Source of the DNA: Phoebastria nigripes
Lineage: Eukaryota > Chordata > Aves > Procellariiformes > Diomedeidae
Direction: 5' to 3'
Length of the DNA stretch: 64,000 nucleotides
NCBI GenBank assembly: GCA_035582835.1
Contig: JAYKAV010003063.1
Location: forward strand, 401,219 to 465,218
The notes under the pieces are model-generated. The model was not told where the DNA came from. It saw nothing but the letters and a program-made list of their open reading frames with translations, and made no database searches. Shown piece by piece: positions 12,801 through 25,470 of this stretch (position 1 is the first letter of the stretch; every line of letters begins with the position of its first letter). Position numbers and translations under genes: made by a program.

Positions 12801-14092
12801 ACTACATCTGTCTGTAGCTACCTTTGACATTGCAACCCCCATGATTAATTAGATTGACTACACCCATTTTTTAGTGCATGATCGAAACACAGTCCAATTT
12901 CATGTCTGTAGACAGAAGGTAACAATTCTGCCACTAGGGCCTGAAGACCCTTCTAAAATGTGGATAAGCAATGATGATGTGCTTTTGTATAGCTATTTGT
13001 AAAATCGACTGAACTCTCTACTCAATCCACTCCAGACATGAGTCTTTTGAGCCCTTAGTAATGACTAGGGACAGATTAAATATTGACACTTGCAAAGGTT
13101 CTTTTACATATCACTGCAGAGATGTCTTAGATGCTTGTAAAGTAACTGCTTATCCACTTTGTACCAGTTTATTTTGTTGTGAGAAGATGTAGTAAGTGGT
13201 TCAACAGCTGCTTCACAAGCAGCCAGGATAAAGGGGCACTGAACTCCTATGTGAGAGCAGGACAGACAGAGAAATGGNAAAATATCTGTATTATCCCAGT
13301 TAAATCATCCCTGCAAGTGAAGACATAGAATTTTCAGATCAGTCAGTAGCTTAGCTTTAGACTTCGTATTTTAACTCACTCTACGGTCANGTATGAAATC
13401 TAGAAATGCCTTATCAATATTAGCAGTGTTATTTCATGTTAATTATGTCAAGAACTCACCTTTTTTGTAATAACAATGGCCAGAATTTACAGTTTATTTT
13501 TATATAGGTTGATCCATCAACTCTCACTATCACTAAACAAGCTTTTACTTCTTCAGGTTCCTGGCATATTGGTAAGGATTGCAGCTAACCCATGCGTACA
13601 GAGTTATCCAACTTACAAAATTATTTTCCAAANGATACCATACATTTATCAGTGTTACCTGCAGAGGTAAAAGAAAACTGCATCTTCTTAGATATAATCC
13701 TATGAAAATTACTAAAAAAAAGACTAGGTTTTTTATTGGGTTTGGTTGTGGGNTTTTTTTTTGTTTTTTTTTTATTGTCTGGTGACAGCCAGATCTATAT
13801 GCACTATTTCGTCAACAGAGTCAGTCACTCTGAACACAAGACAACTAGACAGACCAGCTAGACTTGTCACTTATTTCTCCATCACATTTCATTTATTGCT
13901 CCAGGAGCCACTTAAAGCTGTCATATAAGAAGGCATAAACTAACTCTAGTCAAGAATTGGCTCAACATTTTTTTTCTGGGATAGGCACATGGAGTACAGC
14001 TTGCTTTATGGAAGAAAACAGGTGATATCAGCAGTGACATCCACCTTCTGCATAATACTTCAGTTCTTAAAGCACTGAAATGAGAATTTAAG

Positions 14093-14121
14093 AATAATAA
14101 TAATAATAATAATAATAATAT
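14093..14121 (+). repeat. (AAT)n trinucleotide repeat
   Basis: About ten AAT units followed by a TTATTA-rich segment. Reverse-strand frames of repeated leucine codons here are artefacts. Confidence 0.95.
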
Positions 14122-14518
14122 ATTATAAGTAATAATATTATTATTTTTAGGCACCTAGGGGCCTAACCCTCATGATGCTGAAGGATCCCAGGGAGCCCTC
14201 CTCGTACTAAGCCAAGTAAGAGCATTATCCATCCTCACATGGAGATGCCAGCTAGTGTGCAGTCAGAAAACTGAGTCATGCTAATTGCTTGTCACAAATG
14301 AGTGGTTTAGAGGCCGCCCAAAGAATCACTGTCAAAGGCATTAGCAGAAAGTGATTTTAATAGACCTATAAAGGTGCGACTTAACAGAGTTTGATGGCAA
14401 GGTCCACTCTATTACTTACTACACGGATGAAACATATAAAGAAAAATCNTGTTATGTCTAAGGGTTTATATCTGAGGGATTATATGTGTTTAGCAGCGGT
14501 CTAGGGTTCATTCACAGT

Positions 14519-14625
14519 TTTAACAACACTTAATGATCAACTAATCATTAACAAACTTTAGCAGCACTTAATCATTAACTAATCACTAACAAAATTTAGC
14601 AACACTTAATCATTAATTAATTTAA
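14519..14625 (-). repeat. 38-bp tandem repeats inside the LTR
   Basis: Three copies with period 38, starting at 14519, 14557 and 14595, share the words agcaacactt and aatcattaac. The third is partial. They lie in the 3' part of the minus-strand LTR, downstream of the promoter, so they are probably not enhancer repeats. They may serve as length polymorphisms that date or subclassify this LTR family. Confidence 0.85.
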
Positions 14626-14715
14626 TATTTACGAAGTAAGTGTTAGTAAAGTTTACTACAATCACGACTTAATCACAGATTATGCTTACTATTAGTCCAC
14701 ACACACACAGACAGA

Positions 14716-14735
14716 AATATATATATATATATATA
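14716..14735 (+). repeat. (TA)n dinucleotide run within the LTR
   Basis: An uninterrupted TA run preceded by a short ACACAC tract, inside the solo LTR. Confidence 0.9.
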
Positions 14736-15000
14736 AAAATGTACAAAAGGTATACCTGTTAAAAATTTCCCTTGAGTTCCGTGAAGGAATATTCACGTAA
14801 AATGTCTTGGCATTTCTCTACAGGCGAGGGTTGAGCCTTGAGGAGTGAAGGGTTTCAGCCCAGCTCCCGTCAGATGACGGTCCTCCGAATATNGCAGACT
14901 CAAAAGGTTGCGAGCTCTGAGAGGCATCCCACTCAGAGGGAGATGCTGGGCGCAGCCCGCTGCAGTCCCGGAGAGCTCAAAGGGCCTCACTTAGGACCGC

Positions 15001-15010
15001 CGTTTATAGA
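15001..15010 (-). promoter_or_regulatory. TATA box of the solo LTR
   Basis: The minus strand reads TCTATAAACG about 270 bp inside the LTR from its 5' end, followed by a GC-rich leader. This is where a retroviral U3 promoter would sit. Transcription would run leftward. Activity cannot be judged from sequence. Confidence 0.5.
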
Positions 15011-15534
15011 TTCGCAAGATGGTTGGCTTTAGTCATCCGTAAAATTCCATCCTGGCCGCAGTCCCAGATGGCAATTACTAAAAATTCTCAAGGTTTCAGT
15101 GTTGTTCTACTTGACACCTGGGCCAGGCAGTAGGAGTACGTTCCCAGCCTCGCTATGCAGAGTTTCTGATACGGTCAAGGAGCGCTCAACCGCCAGACTC
15201 AGTACACCAAGGCCGAGGTCTCATGGAAATTTCTGAGATCAACAAGCAGCCTAGGAGGAGGGGTGGAAATGCACCACCACATTGCTGTAAAAGAAAGATG
15301 ACTTAGTCACCCTACTGTGATCAGCAGTAGTAAACCCGGAGACAGTCATCACTCGTTTCTAACAGAGACATTTCCATATAGGTGCAAACAGAGCACTCAG
15401 ACCAGTGGAAGATGTTCCTTGAGAAATATATATTGTCTGAATATGATGGCCTTTGGGACAAAGGTAGAATTTAGGCTTGTTGGATATCCATATTCAAAGA
15501 TTTATCATTAATTGTTAGTTATCGGAATATGCTG

Positions 15535-16610
15535 AGTGATGTTCCATTAGGGTTTCTTTCTGGATCTGCTACTATTTGATTATTTCATTAATAACCTAAT
15601 TGAAATAATATAGGGTATACTTGTTAAATTTGCAGCTGACACAAACATGAAAGGCACTGTAAGTGTGTTGGATGATAGGATTATAATTCAAAATGATCTT
15701 GATAAACTAGAGCAATGGCCTGAAAAAAAAGAATGTTATTTGTAGAAGTAAGTGCAGCATACCAGACCTAGTATCTGCACAGCTCTACCATAGAAAATAA
15801 ATGGCTGTGGAGCATGGTTCCATAGGAAATGGTGTAAGGATTACAGTGAATTGAAGGTGAAAACAAGGGACAATGTCATGCTCTTGCAAAAAAAGGACAA
15901 ATGTTATGGAACTGCATATAAATATGATTACACTCTGCTCGTGTTGTGGGCATAAAGCTACAGATTAAAACATCTAATTTAAGTGTCTAGCTCTGTCTTC
16001 ACATTCACTGGATTCTTATGCTCCCATTATTAAGAACAGATACCTAGCGGGTACTGTCAATATGAATGATTTAGCACAGGCTAAAAGACACCTACTGTCA
16101 AATCTGAAACTAAATCTCACTGATAAATTAGTCCTGCTCTCTCCAGAGTAAAGAAAAAAAAATCAGTTGGAATACTATGTCTAGTTTTGGACCTCAGAGT
16201 TCAAGAAATATGTGGGTCCATTGCAGACAGAACCGAGGATATCATGAAGAATGATTGAACTAGAAAACAAAACCATTGATGAAAGCTGAGGAAACTGAAG
16301 TTATAAAATGAATGATGATTTATAAAATATATGAAAATAGTCCTCAGATACACAGAATCTTCTGAACAGAGATGAGAATAATTTTTCCTCCATATCCATA
16401 GTTCCTAGAATAAGAAATAATGGGGTCAGGATAACGTAACAGGGAAATTAATTGGCCTGGATGCCGTAGAGTCTCCATAACTGAAGGTGCATTTACCATC
16501 TGTCACGAATGATGTAGATATAATCCTGCCTTGAAAGAAAGGGATGGACTTCAAATGTCTTCAAACCCCCTCCAACTATATAGAATTATATAATTCTAAT
16601 TCACAGCCTT
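15535..16610 (+). mobile_element. diverged long CR1 LINE (ORF2 end to 3' UTR)
   Basis: Successive CR1 landmarks appear in order: attatttcattaataacc, then caaatttgcagctgacac-like words near 15635, aaatgatcttgataaactag, a degraded tgtccagttttgg block at about 16180, and a 3' region ending gaattatataattct. This is the end of the ORF2 reverse-transcriptase gene plus the 3' UTR of a plus-strand CR1. About 1 kb survives with many indels and stops, so the copy is old. The boundaries are approximate. Confidence 0.72.
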
Positions 16611-19600
16611 CTGACACAAATGATACAGATCTTTGTCAAAGATCTTTTAAATAACTTGATTACATCCTAATGTGGATCATATGATAGCTATGAGAAAAAA
16701 GTGATTTTCAATTTTTTCACAAAACCCTTTCCTATTATTTCAACTTTGGTACCTAAAGCATCAGTTTTTTTCTGTATTTTGTTAAAGATCATGGCCTGTA
16801 TATGTACTGAACCATTTAATGCATGAAATGCAGTCTTGTCTTGGATGACTGTATCTATATCACTGCTGTGCTGTCCAACAATTTAGGAGGGGATGCAGAA
16901 TACTGTGACTTATGGCAGGTGCTCTTAGATAGAAGGGATACTCTCACTAAGCTGCAGCTTGATTGAAAAATCAANCTCAGGGCCACTCTTAAGACAAATA
17001 AGATCTTTAATGACTCCGAGAGCAACAGATAGACCAAATTTATCTACAGAAGCGAGAACTATGCAGGATTTTGTATTCAACTATAGAAACTCGGTTTTTA
17101 TTGTTGGATCGATGACATAGTATCATTTTCCAGTTCCTTTCAGCATGTTCTTTTCCATAATTTGGGCTTGACCTGTGTTCGTGTAAATTATATGATTCAT
17201 TTTACTGAGAATGAGTGATGTCAGAGCATGAGGTGATATGACTCAGGACAGCTGAATGCACATCATGCCATAGTGACGTTTATCGTGCCAAGTGAGTTTA
17301 GACTGAATACAGGTCTATTGTGTTTTAAACCCATGGATATGATCATACAGTTAACACTGACCATAAAGTTTACTCAGTGAGAATCTCAACAATCAGTAGC
17401 AGTTGAAAATCCCTTCAGCAAGGGAGGGTTAATTATAATAACAAATCTGAAGACAGAAATCAGAATTACGAAGATTAAATTTTAAGAAAAAATAAATGCA
17501 ATCAATTAATGATATTATTATTCTATCAAAATAGCTCCAAGGAGAACTAACAATTTTTTTTGTCTAGATTTTTTTTTAAAAAGACAGATTTCTTATATGG
17601 TTACATTTAGCTGCTACTTATCAAATTTTTATCTAATTCCTTGGTACATCTTAAGTTATGGAGCTGCATGTAATTGAAGCTGCATGAAAGTTTAAAAAAA
17701 TCTGAGCAAAGTGTACAAAAGCAGGAATTATAAACAAGATTAAGAAATTATTATATAAAATCACTAGTTTATATATTTTAATAAAACATGATGCCAGTGT
17801 TCTATTGTAATTGTCTAGCCCTCCTACACAACTGTGACTTTCTGTAATCTTTGCTTAAGCTTTTCTCCTCACATACATATATTACCAAAGAAATTAAGAC
17901 TCTGTGCATGAATATTAGAATCTGCATATATGTATACACACACACAGAATTTTAACAAGCACATACAGAAAAATATTATCTGCAGAAATGAAAAGATATT
18001 CAAAATTTTCCAGTACAACTATTTCACAGAAACCAGGCTGAGCCCTTGACTACAAATATTAAAAAAAAAAAAAAAAAAAGAATTATAGGGAAGAAATGTG
18101 AAATGTTCTCGGCAGAGTCTGACTTAAAAAGGTGTATGCTAACTAGTTTTCTCAGCCTAGGAAATATTTGCAATTTCAAAACAATTTCTTCCAAAATCAG
18201 GATAAACAGTTAAACTTTCAGAAATATGCACATACTTAAAAATGTTTTATCAGATGGTTTGGAGTAACTGAAACATTTCTATACTTTTTGTGTATTTTTA
18301 CTGTGATTGTTAGTTTACGTTCCAAATTGCCATTATAAAAAGAAAGGCCAATATTTTAAAATCTTGAGAAAATTTGTGATTAACAAAACCTGCATAATTG
18401 CTTGGTTTAGAAAACTGGCAATTTGCAGTGCAAAAAAAATCTTCATTATATCCTCCATCCACTTTGCTGAGGTCTGTGTTGCTTGGCTACATACTCCTTG
18501 ACACAGTGATGTCTCAGTCCTTGACTGGTTGTACAGGGGTCCTCTGTAGTATTAGTAACATTGAAGTTTTTCTGTAAATGCTCCTTTCTGTGCAGTTGCC
18601 CAACCATTAGGATAAATTCTTCTCCTAATGAGTTCATATTGGCTGTCAGAAATGTTATTTAATTTATTTCAGGTTAGAAAAAGCTGGCATAACTTTTGAA
18701 CTCATTTTTGTATCCTGTAATCTGGTGGAAGTTACAGCAGAGATTACGCATTATGTCTTCTAGGATGGTGGAAGCACTCATCTCTGTGTGTATGAGAGAG
18801 GTGTGATGCCAACATTATGCCCAATATTACACAAACAAATCCTTGTGTCAAGCTATAGAATATCACACAATTCATTGATTTCATTAATCAAAATGGGAGG
18901 CTTATGAAAACAACAGCCAAATGGCAGAAATACATCTGATGGGTAACAGTAATAGTCAAGGTGGTCCAGCAGGCATGGATGATGCCATTCAGTCTCAAAC
19001 CGGAAGACAGATGTATGTTGTCTCTGTGCAGACATTTATAAAATGATTTGATGAAGATAACTTACCATAAATGGTCACAACAGAGCTTTGCCAAGATATT
19101 CAAGTGCATTGGGGCTCTTGAACCAGAGAAAGGTTAACATAATGTTCCTGAATGAAATGGGAGTGAAGTGAACAAATACATCATAAAGAATGCTGTTCAT
19201 TTGTTGGTTTTTGTTGTTGTTGGGTTTGTTTTTTTTTTTTTTTCCTATTAAGGAAGTTTGAAGCTGACTGTTAAGTATGTCCTAATAAAAACATCAGAAT
19301 GTTAATAATTCTGTGCTGATTGGACTGCCTGTCACTGAATTTGGCATTGATGGAAAAGTCAGTGTGCTTAATTGTCAGATTTATGCCATCTGAAATGACA
19401 AAACTAATAGCAGTAAAAAGCTAAGAGATAAACAAACAGAATTTGATATTTTAATCTCTTATTTCCCTTGCATTCTCTGATTTNAAGACGAATGGCTATC
19501 AATCACACAAGCCAGACACTTCTGTAGGGCAAAACCAAAAAGGGGGGAAATTAATTGCTAATAAGCATTTGTTAGATATAATCTAAAAGCATTTAGAAAT

Positions 19601-22600
19601 GTTTTGTAAGACATAGGCTTTAATTTATGTAGATCTTAAAAGTGACCATTTCTCACATTTTTTATTATTCTGTAGACGGTAAAATCCAGCTGGGTCAAAA
19701 CACAGGTCCTATCTATATACATCTGTATATTTGTATGCTTATATATGTATGACTATGAATCGATTAATATATATATTTACTTATATACACAAAATTATTG
19801 GTAAATATTTACTTTGTACTTATAGTTTCTATTTTATCGTGTGGTGATATGTGTCTTTGCATATGTATGTATGCATACATACCTACATATATGTGTATGA
19901 GTCCAATAGCATAAGCTTTTCAGATGATACCAGAAAACTAAAAGGCAAAAAAAAATCAGAACAGAGATCTAGGACAATCTTCTCATAACTCTACAATTCA
20001 GTCTATCACATCTATTAGACAAAGAAGCCACAGGTGAGAGATGAAAGAGTTTGGGAAGTGCTAAACACAGCAAATACACACGGAGAATCTTGCTGTGATG
20101 CAGGGTAGCTTGCTCCAGTGAAATATGAGGTAAAAGACTATTTTTAGAAGGTATCCGGTTCATGTTTCTGCCCTAAATAATGCAGCTAATCTGATCCTAG
20201 TATATGTGGCTAAAATAGCAGAGATACCATACCCTGGTTGGATTCAAATACTTATTTCCAGAAAGGGGAGTTTATGAAGGGGGCTGTTATTTTCATTTTT
20301 GGTTTGGCTTTTTTCCTCTTCTTAGTTTGGAATTTATTGCCAGACCTGCAGTCTTTTTTTTTATTATATTGATTTTAAAAATATCTTAAAAACTGTCTGG
20401 CTAGATTTCACAACCTAAAATTAACTGTGTATATCTTTCTATTGCAGTTAAACACAGAAACAGTCCTACTATGTCTAAATGGCTGATGTGAGTCAAAACG
20501 AGCATGGTATTGCTGATAATCACTGAAGTCTTGATTATTCTCTCTAATTTAGCTACCGTGGCTGAGTTTAGGTTTCATCTTGCCACCTAATTCACTTTCC
20601 ACCTCCTGTCACCACCTCACTGCTGGGTGAGTGGGAGAGTTACCCTCAGCTGCTTTGTCTCTGGACCCACAGAATAAGTTTCTCTGATTATTTCTCCCTC
20701 TTGGTCTTTCACCCCTGGCCAGCAATTCCCAACAGGCAACTAGAGCAGAAATCTTGCTGTCAGATAAATGTTTTGCAAGCTTTTTTTCCTGGATCTGAAG
20801 AGGTAGCTTTCATGATGGTCAGATATTTTGGGGTAAGGTCTGGCTTGAATGGACATGAACTCTAAGCATCTTAATGGCTTAAGCTTAGCCAGCTATCCAG
20901 CTTACACTAAAAAAGAAATATTCTTTTACAATAAGAGCCTAAATAATTCAAGCAACCTCTGTCAGCTCTAAAGTGGGACTAACAAGAAGACTTTCAGAAG
21001 TTAAATCTAAATTAAAAGGCACTGAGCTAATTTGGGAGCTGTCTACATGCGCTTTGACTAATCTTATGGATATTTTAATTTATCTGAGCTTTGGTTCTCT
21101 GTCTGTGGAGACTGCAAGACTTTGGGGCAAGGGTGCTGTTACAAAGATATACAGAGCCCTGCAGTGGGGACAATCGATTTCTAGGTCACCTTTTGTGAAT
21201 GATTGTACTAGGAATAACAATTTTAATTCAATAAAATAAGAATTAGCAAAAATTGTGGGGCAAGAGCCATGATATTACAAGAAAGAAGCTCAGCTTCATC
21301 TCTGTGCAGGTTATTAATGACACAGACCAAGAATTAACCAGCCTCACACTCTCACAAATCAGTAGAGATTAGATATAATTTTCCTATCATAATTAACTAA
21401 TCATTTGCCATTGTCTTCACCGTATTTAAAAGCCCAACACACAGAATATCTACTTTTGATTAAACAGATATTTCTGTTTTGAATCTCTAATAATAATTAT
21501 ATGGCATTTCCCTTTGTTATAAAAGGGCATTTGGGCAATTAAATGTATTCTGAAAATAATTAAGCTGAAATTTTACTTCTAAAAATAAATAAATTAAGAT
21601 AAACTGTTTTGCAAAGGTTACAGCTCTTAGCTGAAAGATTCTCTTCCTCATATAATTGACCTAAAGGATATGGATAATAAACTACAACAGATGTTATTTT
21701 CTGACTATCCCTTTAAGCAACATTTCTAGGAGCAGCAAAACGATAGTTTTAAAATTCAGATGGTGAATTTTTAAAGAAAGCAAGCTAAGATGCACATTTC
21801 CCTAACCTCTCGTATTGGAGTGTTCAAGAATGCAAAGGTAAACTGGAAAGACTTTTTGCTTTTGCAAACTGCCAAAAACACTCTTTAAAACAATCTGGAA
21901 TGGATTCAGGGTCATAATTGAATGGCCTAAATATAGGCATCTAGTGCTGCTTGAGGTGCCCTGGAATATCAGAGGCATCTTCATGGGATGGGTAGCTACA
22001 TTGGACCTACGAAAGACATAAGCCCTTTTGCAGAGCAAGACATAGGTAGAGCATATGCCCTGTGGATCTTGGATTGCATAAAATGTCTGTATTTGGGAAA
22101 CTGAATCTCATTTTATCATATCTGCAACAAAGGTCAACATCTCATTTAGTGTCCTTCACGTCTCTGGAAAGAGTCCTTTCCACGTCAGTGGAAAGAAAAG
22201 GGGCNCTTCTAAGGGTGGGATTCCTCTGACCTATCATGGTAGGGTCTTTTTTTTTTTTCCCCACTTAACCATAGATGTCTTTATTAGAAATATTTATACT
22301 GTATCTGCTGAATCATGCCCATGATATTTACAGCTAGTGTCCGTGCTTTGGAAAAGGTTCACAGAAGATCCTGAAGAATGACACAACTTGTAATCCGAGT
22401 CGGAAGGGTGTCATCCCAAACAATGATTAAAGAGAGGCCAGAAAATTAACAGAAGGTATGATCCATCTGATTTAATGGAGGCATCTGCAGTGAAAATATA
22501 AACATATGAAGAAATAAGCCTAAACAACCTTCATAGTTAATGCATAGCTGGTCAACAGAGTCAAGGGAGTCTAGGGTGCAAATTGTTCCATTTGAAAGCC

Positions 22601-23831
22601 TGGGCTGCAAGTCATCACATGAATTGTAGCATGAATGCTTTTAACTCTACCAAGATGAACTTCATGGACTACAAAGGAGTACCAGGGCGTCTGTGCTATA
22701 TCCAAGTACGTGCGGGCACAAGCTGTTCATAGGCCATGTGGAGAAAGCATCTCTGGTTCCGAAAGCAACATAGTCGTGTTAGGAGTGAGCACAGTTCAGT
22801 AAATAGGTCTTGACTCATTCATTTCAGCAAATCGCCCCTTAATCAGGACATAGTTTTTCTCTCCAAAGCAAACATTATTTCTTCTAGTTCAGCTATCTAC
22901 CTTGCTCTGTTTGGTAGCTTTTATTAATTAGAAAGAGCAAAGACAGTGCAACATGACTGTTTCCACTGGCACAACAAAATATATAGTGTATTACACAGGA
23001 ATCAGCAAAGATATAATTATTTCTGTACTGAACATGTCTTATTGTTCTTCACCTTGCATTGTTTTCTTTCACAAAATAAAATGTACTTCTCCATTATTAA
23101 TAATATTTAGTCATGATTACTGTTACAGATCTCCTCCTTTTCATTTAAAATGAAAGTTCCCATAAAAATACAGGATGTTACATATTGTCACAACTGGTAG
23201 GAGTTTTCTTTCTAACTTAACAGAAGAATTTCTGAATTTATTAACAATCTGCTAATAAAAAGTCTTAGCAATTTCAGGTATAAGTAGCAAAAACTTACAC
23301 ATTTTCTTCTTTTGTCATTGTTCTGAAAATCTTTACGTGCTAAATGAATTTTTGCAAGGACTTAAAGTTTTTATTCCCAAGTGACATACTGCCATTTTAT
23401 CACAGCTGCTTGAGGATTTTGTTCCTGGTTTTGATTTGGGGATTTTTTCTTTAGAGAAAGAATAAAGCATTGCTTACCACTCTTAGAGATAAAAATATTT
23501 TTGTTTTTTTGAAAGTTAGCCTGATGAACTTTTCTTTTTTAAAAAAAAATTGTTCAATATTTTGCCTATATCTTGATAATATCTTTCTTTAAAGGTATGA
23601 ATTCACAAATTCTGTATTATTTCCTTATCATGCTCTTTTTTGCAAGTAGTAGGGTATAAGTGAATTACTTTAAAGTGATGCCATGAAAAATATTCTGTAT
23701 GGCATATTGAAAGTCTAGTTAAGGGTCTTAATCTTGAAATTTAGAGATGAAATTCTGAGCTTTCTAAAGTTTGAGTTCTATTAAATGCTACCCCAGCTGA
23801 CCCAGCTATAAATGGATACCTTATCTTTCAG
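16611..23831. other. unique AT-rich stretch, no gene recognised
   Basis: No recognised repeat family longer than simple tracts. Splice-flanked open segments at 20448-20487 and 20553-20626 were examined and judged to be at chance level. A minus frame at 18853-19035 has protein-like composition (LDHLDYYCYPSDVFLPF) but matches nothing I know. There is a TA-rich zone at about 19690-19890. The sequence is probably intronic or intergenic. Confidence 0.4.
18061..18079 (+). repeat. poly(A) tract
   Basis: Nineteen consecutive A residues. No retrocopy is recognised directly upstream, so its origin is unclear. Confidence 0.95.
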
Positions 23832-24009
23832 GTTGGGCAGTCAAAGAATGTCACATTGTTCCTTTGGGTGCTATTGGCCACCAGAATCGATGTGCCGTTC
23901 TCAAGCTTGCCAATGTACTGTCAGATTCAGAATGGACCTTTGAGTTTTTTGATGTATTTCTTTTTGTTTAACATCATGCACGTACCAGAGACAATGAATA
24001 TTCTTGGAG
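23832..24009 (+). other. weak candidate exon or coding relic
   Basis: The acceptor ttatctttcag precedes a segment open for 59 codons and ending at ggag|gtaaat, phase 0 in and phase 1 out. It is hydrophobic, including VTLFLWVLLATR. A second frame over the same DNA reads WAVKECHIVPLGAIGHQNRC and looks at least as protein-like, then stops. Two plausible frames over one segment weaken both. It may belong with the decayed coding-like block to its right. Confidence 0.15.
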
Positions 24010-24299
24010 GTAAATAGCATTTACCTTGGACAAGGATGACATTGTCAAAACTTGTTTATTTCATCTACAGGGCTACTAATTGTAAAATAGTTTCAAGATA
24101 GGTGGTTAAAGTGCTGAAAAATGTATTACAAACTGCCACTGTGAATCAAAATAGTGATGAAATGAAAATAGTCAGTATCTTTTCATTAGGCTGGACCAGA
24201 AGACAAATCTTCAAACCATCAGACATTCCCCAGAACCTCAGAAGAACATGGCAATTGAAAGACACATTCTGGCAGGAGTACCAACAACAAATAGCTGAT

Positions 24300-25470
24300 G
24301 TTTGATCAGTTTGTCACTTGACTTTGTCTTTTAGCAAAATTCAGTCAACACGGTGCTACTACAAACAAAGCCTTTACAGACAACTTTAGTGATAGTTTTA
24401 TCTCAAGCAGATTGAGCTGGCAGAGGTTGCAGGCACTTGAAATAACAACAGCAGAATACACTGTTGTCACAACACAAGGTTACCCAGGTGCTATCATCTG
24501 TTAGATGTCCTGACAGGTACCTTTTTAACACAAGAGTTCTGAAGAAAATGACCCAGGGACTACTCGTGTCCTTTCCATACTTGTGAGAAAAGTAAATCCT
24601 TCCAGAGGAGCTTACATGATCCAAGACAGAATATTTTATTTTCCCTTCTTTTAGAAGAGGATATGTATGTAGATCTGGTGCCATCAAGAGTAGCATTTGC
24701 ATTCACCTTTGATAGCAGAAGTGAACACCTGAATTTCCCTGTGGGATTGTTAGCACTTCCTGCTCCCACTGAAATGCCCTTCACATGTGGGTCCCATGGA
24801 TGGACTCCAGACAAGTTGTCCCAACTCTGTCCACAGTTACTAAGGCGACATTTCATGCGAGAGGTGTGGAAGAGACACATAACATACCAGTGGCTAATAT
24901 AGGCACCTTCATTTCAGAACAGTGTAAGTATGTATGACAGCTCCATAGACATTGTGTTTTTCAGGAAAGGCCCCAAATGGATATGAGGCAAATATAGCCA
25001 CCAATCCTTGCTAAAAATATTGACAGATCCCTATGGGACTGGCTAGGGCAGTATCTATGATGCCAGCCTTTATGAGGGATTTATCTGCAAAGTGGGCAAN
25101 TACAGATGGTCCTCAAAGCCTGTGTAGGCTGCAACTGTCCTACCTGTTTTCTCAATGATGGTATTAAAAAGGATGAGATAATGGTCCTTCTGTGAAAGAT
25201 CCTTCTTAGAATGGCCTGAATTTGTTTGCCACAATGGGAAACTATATTTGTACGCCTTCTCAAGTCAAGCAATATGAACAGCATGTTCACTTCACTGTCT
25301 TTACCATCCACCAGGTCAGAGTTCCCAGATCTTCCAATGGAGTGGCAGTAGGTCTGCGTCCCATCTTGTCGGTGCGGGTTGATAGTCATTAATCCAAAGC
25401 CCACCAAAAGCTGTGAGAGTCTTTCCTTTGATTTCCTTTACCTCTGGAATATTTTTAGGGTTNATTCTTG
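24300..25470 (-). pseudogene. possible old processed pseudogene, unidentified
   Basis: The minus strand carries a series of protein-like stretches in shifting frames. From right to left these are KTLTAFGGLWINDYQPAPTR, HSIGRSGNSDLVDGKDSEV, KKDLSQKDHYLILFNTIIEK followed by TGRTVAAYTGFEDHL, DKSLIKAGIIDTALASPIG, GAFPEKHNVYGAVIHTYTV and GRIYFSHKYGKDTSSPW. They are broken by several stops and frameshifts. The order, the shared strand and the lack of splice sites between pieces fit an ancient intronless gene copy. I cannot identify the parent. Plus-strand frames, such as one at 24663-24902, are also open and could be shadows. Confidence 0.25.

Larger units (their letters stand above)
6442..14092. 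other. long unique stretch, likely intergenic or intronic
   Basis: AT-rich DNA with many single N bases and no recognised gene. From 8104 to 8870 the plus strand is pyrimidine-rich and gives a 245-codon frame with no domain; it is open mainly because stop codons need purines. Around 6980-7030 a phrase like gaaatcaatggaagctttgaatc resembles very old dispersed repeats of sauropsid genomes. Simple repeats inside it are listed separately. Confidence 0.4.
14290..15281 (-). mobile_element. solo LTR of an endogenous retrovirus, 992 bp
   Basis: The element begins TGTCAC and ends CCACCACA on the plus strand, so on the minus strand it runs TGTGGTGG to GTGACA, giving the TG...CA ends of an LTR. It is flanked on both sides by the same five bases, TTGCT (14285-14289 and 15282-15286), a target-site duplication. 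A minus-strand TATA box lies at 15001-15010, and downstream sequence is GC- and CpG-rich as in an R/U5 leader. No internal retroviral genes are present, so this is a solo LTR left by recombination between two LTRs. Five-base duplications fit ERVL-like families but are not proof. The internal 38-bp repeats are listed separately. Confidence 0.85.

Noticed and set aside
20448..20626. Two splice-flanked open segments (20448-20487 and 20553-20626)
   Set aside because: Both have good sites, but their phases do not join (2 out, 0 in) and they are too short to exceed chance.
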